Positions 1 through 10,628 of a stretch of 64,000 nt of DNA are shown here, one piece after another. Origin of the DNA: Poecilobothrus nobilitatus (Eukaryota; Arthropoda; Insecta; Diptera; Dolichopodidae); contig OX352774.1 in the NCBI GenBank assembly GCA_947095535.1, forward strand, positions 215,810,965-215,874,964, in the 5' to 3' direction. The notes under the pieces were generated by a model. The model was not told the origin of the DNA. It did no database searches and saw only the letters and a list, made by a program, of their open reading frames with translations. The first letter of the stretch is position 1; every line of letters begins with the position of its first letter. The translations under genes were made by a program, and so were the position numbers.

Positions 1-668
1 TTTTCTAATTTTATCTTTTCCATACATGTTTCTACAATTTAAATATTTTAATTGCTTTGAAATGTGTTCGTAAAAGAATAGACATTAGAAAGAATTCCCC
101 GCTAAACAAATAATTATAACACAGATTTTGTAATAACTCTAAAATCTCCTTCCTAATCAGAATTTGGCACATATATACACTATGACACATATATTTAAAA
201 AAATATTCTGAAAAAAAGGAAGTCCCTGATTTTGTAATAAAAAATAAAATCAATACTTATATAATAAGTCCATGTGTTTCCACTTACAACTCCACTTATT
301 TCATACAAAAAATTTTGGTCACATTTTCATATGAAAATGTGAAAACTTTCGCCTAAAAATTTTAAATTTCAGCTTTCTTATAGTTCTATATCTAAATTAC
401 AAATTTAAATACAGAATTATAAACATCATTAACACCATAACGGATGATGGGCATCATCATCATAACCCACACTACTAACCTCGTTACGTAACCAACAACA
501 AAAATATCACCTACAAAAAATGTATGCCTAATGTCACATTTGCTAACTAGATTTTATGCGAATTGTCCAATTAGTATAAATGGAATTTTGCTAAATTTCT
601 TTTTATGCTAACTAGCTTTATGCTAAAAGTCTTTTTATGCTAACTGAGTTTATGGTAAATGTCTTTTT
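1..668. other. AT-rich noncoding DNA with palindrome and short tandem words
   Basis: No coding signal is visible. The stretch contains a perfect 22-bp palindrome at 320-341. From about 545 it carries three imperfect copies of a phrase built on 'tttttatgctaact' and 'atgctaaa', about 35-40 bp apart. The 480-600 part resembles 9420-9560 (shared words 'acaacaaaaatatca', 'attagtacaatgga/attagtataaatgga', 'ttttgc.aaat'), so it is probably one end of a decayed interspersed repeat. It abuts the family A element that starts at 669. Confidence 0.6.
320..341. repeat. perfect 22-bp palindrome
   Basis: The 11-bp arm cacattttcat is followed directly by its exact reverse complement with no spacer. Such a palindrome is rare by chance even in AT-rich DNA because each arm contains C and G positions that pair. 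It may be a remnant of a foldback element, but no flanking duplication is obvious. Confidence 0.8.
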
Positions 669-1541
669 ATACCCTACACATTAAGTATAGGGTATATTAA
701 CTTTGGTATGGTGTTTGTAACCACCAAAAGGAAGCGAGTTAGGTATAGACATGTATATATATTCTGAATCAGGATCACAGCCTGAGTCGATTTAGCGATG
801 TCCGTCCGTACGTACGATAACTCAAAAAATAATGATGCTATCTTGATGAAATTTATACTGTAGGTTAACAATGACTAAGGTAAGGCGGGGATTGTAAATG
901 GGCGAAATCGGACCATGCGTTCGAGTACCTCCCATACAACTCCCAAAACCGAATACGCATATCTTCGAAATTAATAAAGATAGAAACTTCAAATTTTGTA
1001 CGAGGGTGTGTTTTTCTGAATCCCTGATATCCCTAAAATTTGAGATGAATTGGAGTGGTTGTTCGGGTACCTCCCATACAATTCCCAAAACCGAACAAGC
1101 ATATCTTCGAAATTAATAAAGATAGAAACTTCAAGTTTGGTACTAGGGTGTTGTTTCCTGAATCCCTGGTTTGTCCAAAATTTAAGATGAATTAGAATGG
1201 TTGTTCGGGTAGCTGCCACACAACTTCTAAGACCAAACAAGCATATCTTCGAAATTAATAAATATATAAACTTGAAATTTGATATAAGAATGTACTACCC
1301 TGTTGATGTCTCTAAAATTTGAGATGAATTGGGGTGGTGGTCCGCGTGCCTCCACACACTTCCCAAGACCTAACAAGCATATTTTCGAATTTAATAAAGA
1401 TAGAAATCTGAAATTTTGTACAAAGGTTGTAAAAGCATTTATTTTTTTAGCTAAATACCTAACTAAAATAACTTATGAATTTTTAATTTAATTTAAATTT
1501 TTTAGGTGTAGGATATAAATAAGTCGGTTGCATCGACTTAC
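669..1541 (+). mobile_element. family A1: DINE-1/Helentron-like non-autonomous element
   Basis: The left end ataccctacac (669-679) is inverted at the right end as gtgtaggatat (1506-1516), 10 of 11 matching. Just beyond the right copy is a stem-loop: taagtcg (1520-1526), 7-nt loop, cgactta (1534-1540). Inside, 690-840 has fly-repeat phrasing (gggtatatt..., gagtcgatttag, gatgtccgtccgt). From about 898 to 1430 there are four tandem units of about 142 bp, recognisable by the recurring cgaa.ttaataaa.ata.aa near 965, 1107, 1250 and 1388. Subterminal inverted repeats, a 3' hairpin and internal tandem repeats are the known architecture of DINE-1/Helentron-associated elements; assignment to that group is inference. 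No protein is encoded, and the open frames seen here are accidents of the repeat unit. Confidence 0.75.
898..1435. repeat. tandem array, four units of about 142 bp
   Basis: Each unit contains the phrases 'aaatttgagatgaattgg', 'ggttgttcgggta', 'cctcccataca' or 'ctgccacacaac', 'cc.aaac.aagcatatcttcg' and 'ttaataaagatagaaact'. The units differ by substitutions and small indels, so the array is old. It is part of the family A1 element, and the same phrases in reverse orientation occur in the family A relatives near 16.7, 36.2 and 45.3 kb. Confidence 0.85.
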
Positions 1542-2227
1542 TGTTACTTTTACTTGTTGAAAAATAGGTTTAGGCCAACTGAGATGCTCTAATCTTAAAT
1601 AATGCGCATTTTGTTCTAATTAAAACTAATTTGACTGTTAAAAGTATAATAAAATCCTACAGCATTGCCTATTAACTGTAATTTTTTATTTTCTTTTCGA
1701 AATAAACAGTTATTTATACGTATTTTTATAAAATAATTAATATATAATATCATAATGCATTAAAATGTATATTATATATATGTATAATAGAGTTAGTTTA
1801 ATTTAACTAAACACAAAATTAATGTTAAATGAATAGATATAAAACAATTTTGTATTCCAAACTAAACAAATAACTAGAAAAAAAATGTATGCGAATATAC
1901 ACAGTGGTTGAAAATGATCTAATTTTCAGAAAAAAAAAAATTGAATATCGTTCTTACTTTAAACAAAAAAGCTTTACATAGGTACATAATTTGCAATCAA
2001 AATTATACATTAAAGAAACGTTATATACAGTGACCCTTGCAATTTAATATGATATTTGGTCATTAATATGTATTCTATATAGATCAATCCAATACATATG
2101 ACCTAATAGACAGATGATTGTTGATTACATAAATAGAAGAGTGGAATTTAATATTGATCTGGTATTATCTACTACATGTTTCCACCTGTACTTCCTGAAT
2201 CTGTTATCCTAAAAGATCCATCTGTTA
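1542..2227. other. AT-rich noncoding spacer
   Basis: No gene is visible. An imperfect hairpin lies at about 2058-2103 (ggtcattaatatgtatt against aatacatatgacc). The word atctgttatcc occurs twice near 2197-2230. The rest is low-complexity AT-rich DNA. Confidence 0.6.
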
Positions 2228-2640
2228 TCCAGTAAGACGATGCAACCGGCTTATTAATACCCTACACCTGAATAATTCGTATTAAATTAAAGATCCATTA
2301 GTTTTTTGGCAGCTGCTTGAACTGCCTTCCCTTTTCTTCCTTATTCAACTCGAATTTCAGGAACGTAAAACAGGCATGCTTTAACACTCTTGTACAAAAT
2401 TTCAAGAGCTTGATAGAGCTGGAGAAGCGTGTGTCAGCTACCCGAATCGCCACTCCAAATTCCCTCAAATTTCAGAGACATAAATCAAACATGAAGGAAC
2501 ATCATTGTACCAAATTTAAAGGTTCTAACTTTGTTGGTTTTAGAGATAATCTCATTTATTCCGGCCTCGTTCGGAAATTTTCCAAAATCCGAACCCATGG
2601 ACCAATTTTGCCCACGTAAGGTGTAAATCTGGGTCAGAGT
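2228..2640 (-). mobile_element. family A2: truncated inverted copy of the A1-type element
   Basis: Read on the minus strand, this copy contains the same succession of phrases as A1: 'gtgggcaaaattggtcca' (A1 has 'aatgggcgaaatcggacca'), then 'tttgaggga.tttggagtgg', 'gattcgggtagctg', and at its 3' end 'ggtgtagggtat' (plus-strand 2257-2268). This is followed by the same hairpin sequence built around cggttgcatcg. The 5' part with gtccgtccgt is missing. It lies about 700 bp from A1 in opposite orientation, so the pair could form a large inverted structure. The 100-codon open frame at 2317-2619 on the plus strand is antisense to this repeat and is not a gene. Confidence 0.75.
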
Positions 2641-3577
2641 GCATATGTATAACTAATTTTAATGTATACGTACCATGCAAGTTTTACTAAACAGCATAGC
2701 TCCTCTTTCTTTCTCTTCTCTCAGCTTTTCTGCATAGCCGTACGGATTCCCGTCAGCAAACTCTTGTCTAATTATACAGTATTAATTTTTACGAAGGACA
2801 TTAATAAAATCAGGATTTTTTTTGACTCTGGATAACTTTTTATTAAGTAATAATTTTTTTCTTGTACTACGTCGGTTTTGTAATTAGCATTGGTATCACA
2901 GTACTTATACTCTGTACCACTTGCATTTTATAATATAGGTAAATTTTATTAGAAAGCAGCAATAATAAACAGGAATTTTTTTTTGTGTTGCAAATGGAAA
3001 AAAAAAAATTTAAACAATGCATAATTTTTAATGAGTTTATTTCAAATTGAACTGGCTTAGGGTTTTTTTTTTTTATAATACATATTAAGTATACAGATTT
3101 TTTTTTTAAATTGAATTCAAATTAACCTCTTAAATTCTTTTAGAATAATTTTTAAATAAAATTGTTTTATGTTTTATATTTTTATTTTTATTTTTATGGT
3201 TTGGCTTAAATGTGTTTTTTAAACCAATGGCAATGCTTTTACAAATATACGCAATAATTAATTTATTTATGCAAATATCGCATACTTATAAAAACAACAA
3301 AACACAATAAAAAAAAAAATTTGTAATAAAAAAATTAAATAAAAAAAAACATGTCTGTTTTAGTTTGCAGTTTTTCTAACAAAAGATTTTAAAAGGAAGA
3401 GAAAGAAGAAAAAATTTTGTAAGGAATTTTTATTATTAATTTTTACCCCCTTATTTTCTGTTACCCCTTGAATTATGTACAAAAACGTTTTTAAATTTTT
3501 AATTTAAAAATTTATTGAGTTTATTTAGGTATAGCTATACATTTCACTCGTTAATGGTATAGTGTGATTTAAGAACT
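2641..3577. other. AT-rich noncoding DNA
   Basis: I see only long T and A tracts and no recognisable coding, RNA or repeat signal. Confidence 0.6.
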
Positions 3578-3790
3578 TATGTTAGGTTAAAGTGGCTGCC
3601 GAAAAGGCACAGTTAGACCGTATTTGGTTCACTGTGATACCACATAGAAACTTTTATATCCTAGATCGCTAAGGTTATTAAAAGATATTGCCTCAAGTGC
3701 TTGTATCTTTTAGCCGACAAGGCTGGGCAAGTGCAAAAGAGATCAAGAATAGTTTTCTCTTCTTCTTCATCTTTACAGAACTTAAATCGA
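3578..3790 (-). pseudogene. non-LTR retrotransposon ORF2 C-terminal relic with 3' tail
   Basis: Read on the minus strand from about 3783, the frame gives FCKDEEEEKTIL, then DLFCTCPAL, then SAKRYKHLRQYLL before a stop at 3663-3661. This matches the cysteine-rich segment (CxxC...ExE.T..HLFC.CPAL...R...L) that follows the RNase H domain in ORF2 proteins of I/LOA/R1-type non-LTR retrotransposons. The first Cys of the motif and the usual His are not preserved, and only this tip of the protein remains. Downstream come the ggtatcaca phrase and a tail containing 'taacctaac', as at the second relic near 15 kb. It is a 5'-truncated, dead insertion. Family recognition is strong; clade assignment is uncertain. 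Confidence 0.8.
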
Positions 3791-4773
3791 AATTATATAA
3801 TTTAAGAACTTAAGATCCGAAATCGAAATTATATCATTTAAATGAAAATTATCATATAGTCTCTATTTATTCGCCTCTAGTATAAATTGTATTTTGCTGT
3901 GATTTTTTTAGTGTTACGTCATTTTTGTGCGACCATGTTCTTTGAGATTTTATAAACTTTATTATAGAGAAGCGGTTTAGCTGTAAGCTCCAAAAGATAT
4001 CTGAATTATATTATTAATTCCATTTTATATTTGTTTTAAATTTGAACATCAAAGCTGTCCTTGTTGGATAAAATTCTTGGTCGAAATATATACTTAATAG
4101 ATAAATGAGCCAAATCTTTCATTACAAAAGTTTGGTTTCGTGCAGTAATTTGTTCATTTAACCGTTTCTGATTTTTACTCTGTTTACGTTTTTTTAACTG
4201 TTAATCTTAATTGCGGAAAAACATTTTCAAAGGATCAATTGCTAAATTTATAATGGCATTAAGCACGGACTTGCCAAACAAAAAGAAAAAAGAAGAAGAA
4301 TGTTAATGTTTAATGTTTCTTTACATATATTATGAGTACGCGCTGATTAGTAATTATTTACTGTTCTAAAATTTCTTCGAGTCTTTGAAATCTAGTGTTT
4401 CTGCACTGAACATTGAAATGTTAATTTTATAATATTTACGACAATAAAAGGATTATACTTGTTTTACATTTTTTTCATAAATGTTTAGGTTAGAAGTAAA
4501 TTTTATATTGATTTGTGTAGGCAAGAAAAAATATGATGCTAGAAAATTGAGAATAATTAATTAGAATAAGATTTTAAGAGATGGGGATAACTGTATAAAC
4601 AAGCAATATAGTTTTAATTGACAAATTTTATTGTATATGTCAAAAAGTAGGGAGCCATCCTTTTCGGTAATTCTATATGCCAAACTTTCATTTAGTCTAA
4701 TACAATTTCGCCTAATTTCTTATTTTCACAAAAATCACTTTAGCATAATCAATAAAAAATCTATACTAACAAT

Positions 4774-4851
4774 TATTAATTGTTAAGTAGGATATTAATT
4801 AATAATTTCGTATGGGATTTAATTGCTAAGTATGGGATATTAATTAATAAT
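4774..4851. repeat. two-copy tandem duplication of about 42 bp
   Basis: The phrase ttaattgttaagta.ggatattaattaataatt recurs about 42-44 bp later with a C for T and a small insertion (ttaattgctaagtatgg...). The two copies are close in sequence, so the duplication is comparatively recent. Confidence 0.75.
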
Positions 4852-7434
4852 TGTAATGAGGGATTTTTAAAATATCTTTTTGTGAAATCTATCATTATGT
4901 CAAATTAAAAGTTGCGGAATGTCCTTTTTGCCAAACAATATAAGGTAAAATGCCGTTTTGCAATTTAAGATTCAGCTAATTGTACACAGATCCAAAAGAT
5001 GTTATTATAGACAATCGCCTTTATTATGTTTAATCTAAAATATGAAGTTATTATTAGTACCATACATACATACATATATTTAGAAACGAAGAAATTAAAA
5101 CAAAAATAAAAAATTAATATAATATATTTTATTTATTATTTTAAATAAGCCGATCATTCTTTGTTAAGAGCTTGTATTATAATAAAAAAATAAAAGTAAC
5201 CACTCCTGTTTTTAAAATTTTTTTTAATTAAAATCCACTAATAATTAATATAATCCTTTATACTTTACTAGTTCTTTCAATTATCTAGTTAATTGAAGCC
5301 TAGACTATTTTGATTTGAGTGTTGGAATTTTTTAGCAAATTTTATTCATTGAATAGAAGAAAAAAAGCACAGTTTTTAAATTAAATTGAAAAAAAAAAAT
5401 AAAATAAAAATAGTAGACGTAAAATGACATTATGGTCGATCATTTAAGTATATATAAAAAGAAAATATAATCGGTTTTACTGACATAAAAGTTTTTTAAT
5501 AATATTGTATTATATTAAAAAAATTCTTTAAAGTATAGCAATATTTAGATTCTGACAACTAATTTTGTTAAAATTTATTATGTCACATTTATTTTGCACA
5601 CTTGTGAGATTAGTTTATGTATAGGCAATTTCGAGGAATTCATAGTGGCTCTATGCTTGGCAAATTTAGCAATAACATTTTAAAATCATCTTACCTATCT
5701 ATGGTAACTATTTGTTTTTTGGTTAGTTAGTGAAATACATTTTATTTCAGCAGTAAAGTGAAAACATATTAGCAATTTCATGTTAAGATAGAGATTTCAT
5801 GTTTAAATTCCCAGTTTTTCTTATATTTTTTAAATAGTAAGTTTCCGTGTTCCAATATAGTTAACTTTGAATTCCAGCTCTTTAGAAACCGTTCATAAAA
5901 CAATTTTTTCTTAAAAATTGAAAAAAAAAACAATTTATTCTTTAAAAATTAAATAATAATAATATAGCCAAAACATTTTGTTAAAGATATTCATTCAAAC
6001 CTCGATTTATATTGTTATATAGAACATACGAATTTGTATTCTGCTGTGATTTTTTAGTGCTAAAGTGACAAACCAATCTCTCAAAATTAGCGTTACATTT
6101 TTTTTATTATTTTAATATTTTCAGAAATGAGTTAAACAAAAGTATATATAAACAATATAATTCGAAAAAACGACGTAAATCGATGTTTAAATTTAACAAT
6201 TTTTTTTAAAACAAGTTCCATATATCATTTGATGATTAAATAAAATGCATGAGCTTTGAAATGCAGAGCTTTGAAACAATTTAATTTAAAATGTCATCCG
6301 TTTCTCTAAAGTTTACCAATCAATTAATGCCCCGTTTTACATAGAATAGTTATTTGATTTTAAAATTATCGGTTTCATAACTCTTTCTAAATTAACAAAT
6401 AATTTAATAATGTCCTAATAGACTATGTCCCAATAATGTAAATTAAGAATAATAATGTCCCACTCTTTAATAATCCCAGAGAACTTAAGTTAATCATACC
6501 ACTGTGATTTACACAAAATATCTTTTATAAAATGTGTAAAATGTGTAAATCGAGGGAGGTAGAACTTTAATTTGTTTTAAACATCTGCCGTTAATAATAA
6601 AAAAATTATATTAACAATAAAAATATAGAAGAGAAAAAGATTTGAAAAATGAAATAAAATTTAAACTGGTTTATGAAAATGGGTGCAATTTAAATGCAAA
6701 AGTGTCATTTCCATTTTAAAGTTTTGTTTTTTGTTTTTTTTTTGATTATTATTTTTATTTGTTATTATAACTTTTAATTCATTTCAACTTTGCTTTGTGT
6801 CCCAATAGACGTGAGCAAATGCTTTTGACTAACTGCATTTTTTTTTTCATTTTAAATTTTTGTTTTGTTTTGTTTTTTTTTTCAATACCTAATGAAATTA
6901 TTTGTATTAAAAAAAAAAAACAACAAAAAACATAACAAACAAATAAACGAAAAAAAAATTTTTATATTGAAGAGTTTTTACTGCATTTTCATTATAATTT
7001 TATTCTTTTATTTATAAAATTTTTATTTTATTTTATTGTGTGTTTTTTTATTCGCTTCGTTTAGACTTTAGAATATTGCGTACCATACCGGATGTTAACG
7101 GTTTATAGTTACCGGTATTATATATACATAACGTTCTTTTGAATAAGTTCTATTTTGTAGTTTTGTTGTTGTTGTTTTTCTTTTGACCATCACTGTGTTC
7201 TTTTTTTTTTTTTTTAATTTTGGTGCTAGTCAGGATGATGGTATATTCTTTGTTAGTGGTATTCATTTTGAGTTAATAAAAAGTGTCACACCACTTTTGG
7301 AACAATTCATTGCCAAAAAAAAAACAAAAACATAAATTCATTTATTTATGTTTATGAATTTAGTAAAATTTTTGGTGTGCCTCAACAGTTTTGATTGAAT
7401 GATTACAAATAAAACCGAAAAAGGAGGTTGAGAA

Positions 7435-7451
7435 GGGGGGGGGGGGGGGGG
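7435..7451 (+). repeat. poly-G tract of 17 bases
   Basis: A run of 17 consecutive G sits in surroundings that are otherwise almost all A and T. It could fold into G-quadruplex structures on the plus strand (C-rich on the minus strand). The assembled length of such a homopolymer may be inaccurate. Confidence 0.9.
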
Positions 7452-8139
7452 CGAATATAGAAGAAAAACAAAAGTAAAGGGAAAGGAATATTTCTATTTT
7501 TTCGGTATTATTTTGATAATCAAACAAAAAAATAAAATGAAAACAAACAGACTTTCCTATAGGTTATGTTTTATTTAAATAATTAGACGTCAGGTCCAAA
7601 TCCATATTGTCAATGCAAAGGAATGCTAAGTATAAAAATTCTGAAAAAAATTGATATATTTCAATATCAGATAAATAGAAAGGTAGTATTAAATTCTTTT
7701 TTAAGGTAAGTTTAGTAAATGTATAGTAGTAGTATAAGGAAAGGTATTCTAGTAAATGTTAATAGTAAATATATGTATATAATATAGGAAGTTGTAATGG
7801 GCATATTTTTAAGTATATACGAGTATAAGTATATACGTGTATTAAAAAATGTTTAATAATAAATAAATTTACAGTTGAAGTTGAATAAAAAAGAGGAAAT
7901 ATGAATTATTTTGCATTTAACTTCTGTTTTTTAAAACAAAGAGAATAAAATAAAAATTAAAACAAATTATACAAAAGAATGTAATAAAAAAAAATTCAAG
8001 CTGAGAATTTTTAGACGAAATTTTAATAAAATTACTGGTTACTGGAAAATAAATTGTCGGTTTTTTTTTTTTTAACAGCAGGGTGTAATAGAAAAATTAT
8101 TTGAATGCAATTTTATATTACATATTAAAATCAAGCAAA

Positions 8140-8995
8140 ATATAATTGTCATTTTTTGCACATTTTCAAAAAAATGTTGAAAAAAAGTGCCTATTAGTTT
8201 CATTCTCTCCGTCCGTCCATCAGTCTGTCCGTCTGTTTACAAAACTTCTACACCGTTAAAGATAAAGAAGAAAAATTTTAACCATGAGTAGGTCTCATAA
8301 AAAAATTAATGTTGTAGAACAACTTTTTCATGTAGCCCCAACCATTAGGAAGCTACAGACCCTCAAACTTTGCAGGCCCTATTTTAAAATGCGTATATCT
8401 CATTTGCTGCTTAACATTTTTTCAATCTGAAAACGCCATTAGACAGGAATTTTGCCTTTGTAAATCAATATCAAAATTATACATTTTTTATTTTGCATTT
8501 AAATTTACCATTACATATGGGAAAACCAAATTTTGAATGATTTTTCTACCTTCATAACTCCGCAACGCTTTTTAAATAGTAACTTGCAATTCTGAGGTAA
8601 GAAAGAACTTTTAGAATTAGTATAAGTTTCCTCAGAAAAGCTTTTTTGGCCCACCCTCTGTTTATAAGCTATTAGGTCTCAAAAATTGAGAATTTACAAT
8701 TATTAAACACCTGTAACTTAGGCACAAATTTCTTCGGCAACATATAAAAATTTAAGCGCCAGTAATATATTTTTATGTGCGTTAATTGTTTCTTTTAGTT
8801 GTATAGGGTTCCAGGGTCACAGTCGCTCAAAAGTGCAAAAAAGCCCTATTTTCAGATGTGTATAATATCTCAGGCTCTGCGTAGCAGTTTTATAAATGTA
8901 AAAACGCTGGAAAACAGGAAATTTTTGGAAATATGCGCTTTTAAAAACCGTTGGTTTACATTCTGCCTTGTTTAAAAAACTATATTCGGAATAGG
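8140..8995 (+). mobile_element. family B1 interspersed element with about 470-bp internal units
   Basis: It opens with a cytosine-rich 'ctccgtccgtcc' and 'ctgtccgtctgtttac' region at about 8208-8238. It then carries two diverged copies of a unit containing 'ccctattt...aaaatg.gtatat.tc', 'ctgc' and 'ttttaaa.acgc' phrases (about 8380 and 8850). The second half has 'cacctgtaacttaggc', 'tcttcggcaa' and 'agtaatatatttttatgtg'. The same string of phrases in the same order is seen at 27060-27890 and 57130-57930, which establishes a dispersed family. No open frame spans it and no terminal inverted repeat was found, so it is non-autonomous and of unknown class. Confidence 0.8.
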
Positions 8996-10434
8996 TTAAA
9001 AAAAATTAAAAAGTCGAAATAAAATTTGAACATAGCATAATTAAAAAAATACATAATTGACATTTAAATTAATGATTAACTCATTGGCTAATATTTTTTT
9101 ATTAAATAAGACTAATCCTAGAAACAAAATATACATCATCTATAATTGGATACATTACAGCCTGACTTATGAAATGGTGGTAGGTATAACACTATATTCG
9201 ACGTACATCTCAACTTAAAATTATTTATTTATTAGGTATTTAATGCATGTATAATGTGAAACAATTTGATCTTAATCTTTTTAGTTTTTTGATGATTACT
9301 ATATCCTTCAACAATTCAATTATCCGAAGCTTTTTTTCTATTCCACTATTTTAAATCCTCCACTAAAATCAGCCTCCACTATTTTATATCCTTTGTTGTT
9401 GGAATATATTTGTACAATTTAACCAACCTTACAACAATCTTACAACAAAAATATCATCTATAAAAAATCTAAGCCATATATCCCATTTGATCGAAATATT
9501 TTATACCAAGTGTTGAATTAGTACAATGGAGTTTTGCAAAATGTATTTTTATGCTGACTGGCTGCAATAAATGCATAACTATAAACTAAGCATAAATTTT
9601 TTTAAAATACTGCCTCCAACTTGTACATATATTGATTTTACATGATTTGCAACACAACTCCCCTGCCTACTGAAATTATTTTGATGGAACTGAAACTAAT
9701 TAGAAATAGGTAGATATATTATTCAGGAGAAGTGCACAATAAACTTACATTTTTTTCATATCGGACAGGTAGTTTAGGAAATATGTATAGCCCTTTGAAA
9801 TTTTAAAATACATATTGTAGAATAGCAGTAAATTAAACAATGAAAGTGTACTGTTCAAAAAAGACTCAATAAAATTTATATAGTTTTTACTTGTTTTAGT
9901 TTTATTTCATTTCTTTTTGCGGCGTTATTTCATGCCGCCTAAAATCAAATTTTAATTGCAAATAAACTAAAACCCAAAGTTTTAATTTTAATTTATTTAA
10001 ACTTTAATACAAAATAAACTATTAAAGGTACATTTACCTTTAGTATATTATTATTGTTTTGTTCTACTTAACTCGTTTATTTCGTTTTTATTTTTATGAA
10101 TTTTCAATTAATTCAATTTATTTCATAAAAAAGTATATATATATATAATTATATTTATTAAATATTAATAAACATGTTTGTTTTTTTTTTGTTTCATTTC
10201 AGGTTTGTAAAACAAGAATTTATATTTTGAAACACACATTTTATAAAAATAAAAAAAATTTCTTGAATAAATTATGTAAGAAAAGGTGAGAAAATTATTA
10301 TTTATGATTGTAATATGAATTTATTAAAATCAAATAAAATATGAAATTTTTTTAAAACTGAATTTTAAAATTTAACAATAAATAATAAAACAAGAATTAG
10401 AATACAGTTGTGCCTGTGTACTAACAAAAATTTA
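8996..10434. other. AT-rich noncoding DNA, includes a decayed repeat at 9300-9570
   Basis: The 9420-9570 segment resembles 480-620 (shared 'acaacaaaaatatca', 'gttttgcaaaatgtatttttatgct' type phrases). A good 3' splice-site-like sequence occurs at about 10180-10202 (poly-T, then gtttcatttcag) followed by GTTTGT. Nothing else is recognisable. Confidence 0.55.
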
Positions 10435-10628
10435 TTTTTTTTTTTTATAGCATTTTTCTGCCACATAAATGTGAAAAGGAAATTATACAGAATTTCCTTA
10501 TCAGGCATGGCTAAAAATGTCGTAAGGGGGAAAAACTGTTATGACATGTGTGGAATTCGAACCCACTCTTCTTCGATATTTACACCGTATTTTATACGCT
10601 CTTACCAACTAGGCCACCGAGGCCCCTT
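10435..10628 (-). mobile_element. tRNA-derived SINE, copy 1
   Basis: On the minus strand the element begins with a tRNA-like head. It has an A box TGGCCTAGTTGG (plus 10605-10616) and a B box GGTTCGAATTCC (plus 10552-10563), about 52 bp apart, as in RNA polymerase III promoters of tRNA-derived SINEs. A tRNA-unrelated body follows with CCCCCTTACGAC and CACATTTATGTGGCAG-like phrases. It ends in an A-rich tail (T run on the plus strand at 10435-10446). Flanks ctaacaaaaa (10421-10430) and ctaataaaatta (10629-10640) look like a decayed target-site duplication. The B box carries one change from the consensus seen in copy 2. It contains no coding capacity and would depend on a LINE for movement. Confidence 0.88.

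Larger units (their letters stand above)
3791..8139. other. long AT-rich noncoding stretch
   Basis: No gene is recognisable in about 4.3 kb. A diverged tandem duplication lies at 4774-4851. A 17-base G run sits at 7435-7451, and many T and A tracts are scattered through it. The region around 4640-4990 contains words such as 'tttagcataatc' and 'tgccaaac' reminiscent of the 545-670 repeat, but the similarity is too weak to define copies. Confidence 0.6.

Noticed and set aside
898..1116. Plus-strand 72-codon open frame and overlapping minus-strand frames up to 1240
   Set aside because: They lie within the 142-bp tandem array of family A1 and repeat the same peptide words because the DNA repeats; no gene.
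2317..2619. 100-codon plus-strand open frame
   Set aside because: It is antisense to the A2 repeat copy, and the encoded words mirror repeat phrases.
10180..10208. Second possible recursive splice site (poly-T, tttcatttcag|gtttgt)
   Set aside because: The 3' splice site is good, but GTTTGT is a poor 5' splice site; far weaker than 52193.
10552..10616. A tRNA gene on the minus strand
   Set aside because: A and B boxes are present but no cloverleaf acceptor stem closes, and the sequence continues into a shared SINE body with an A-rich tail.
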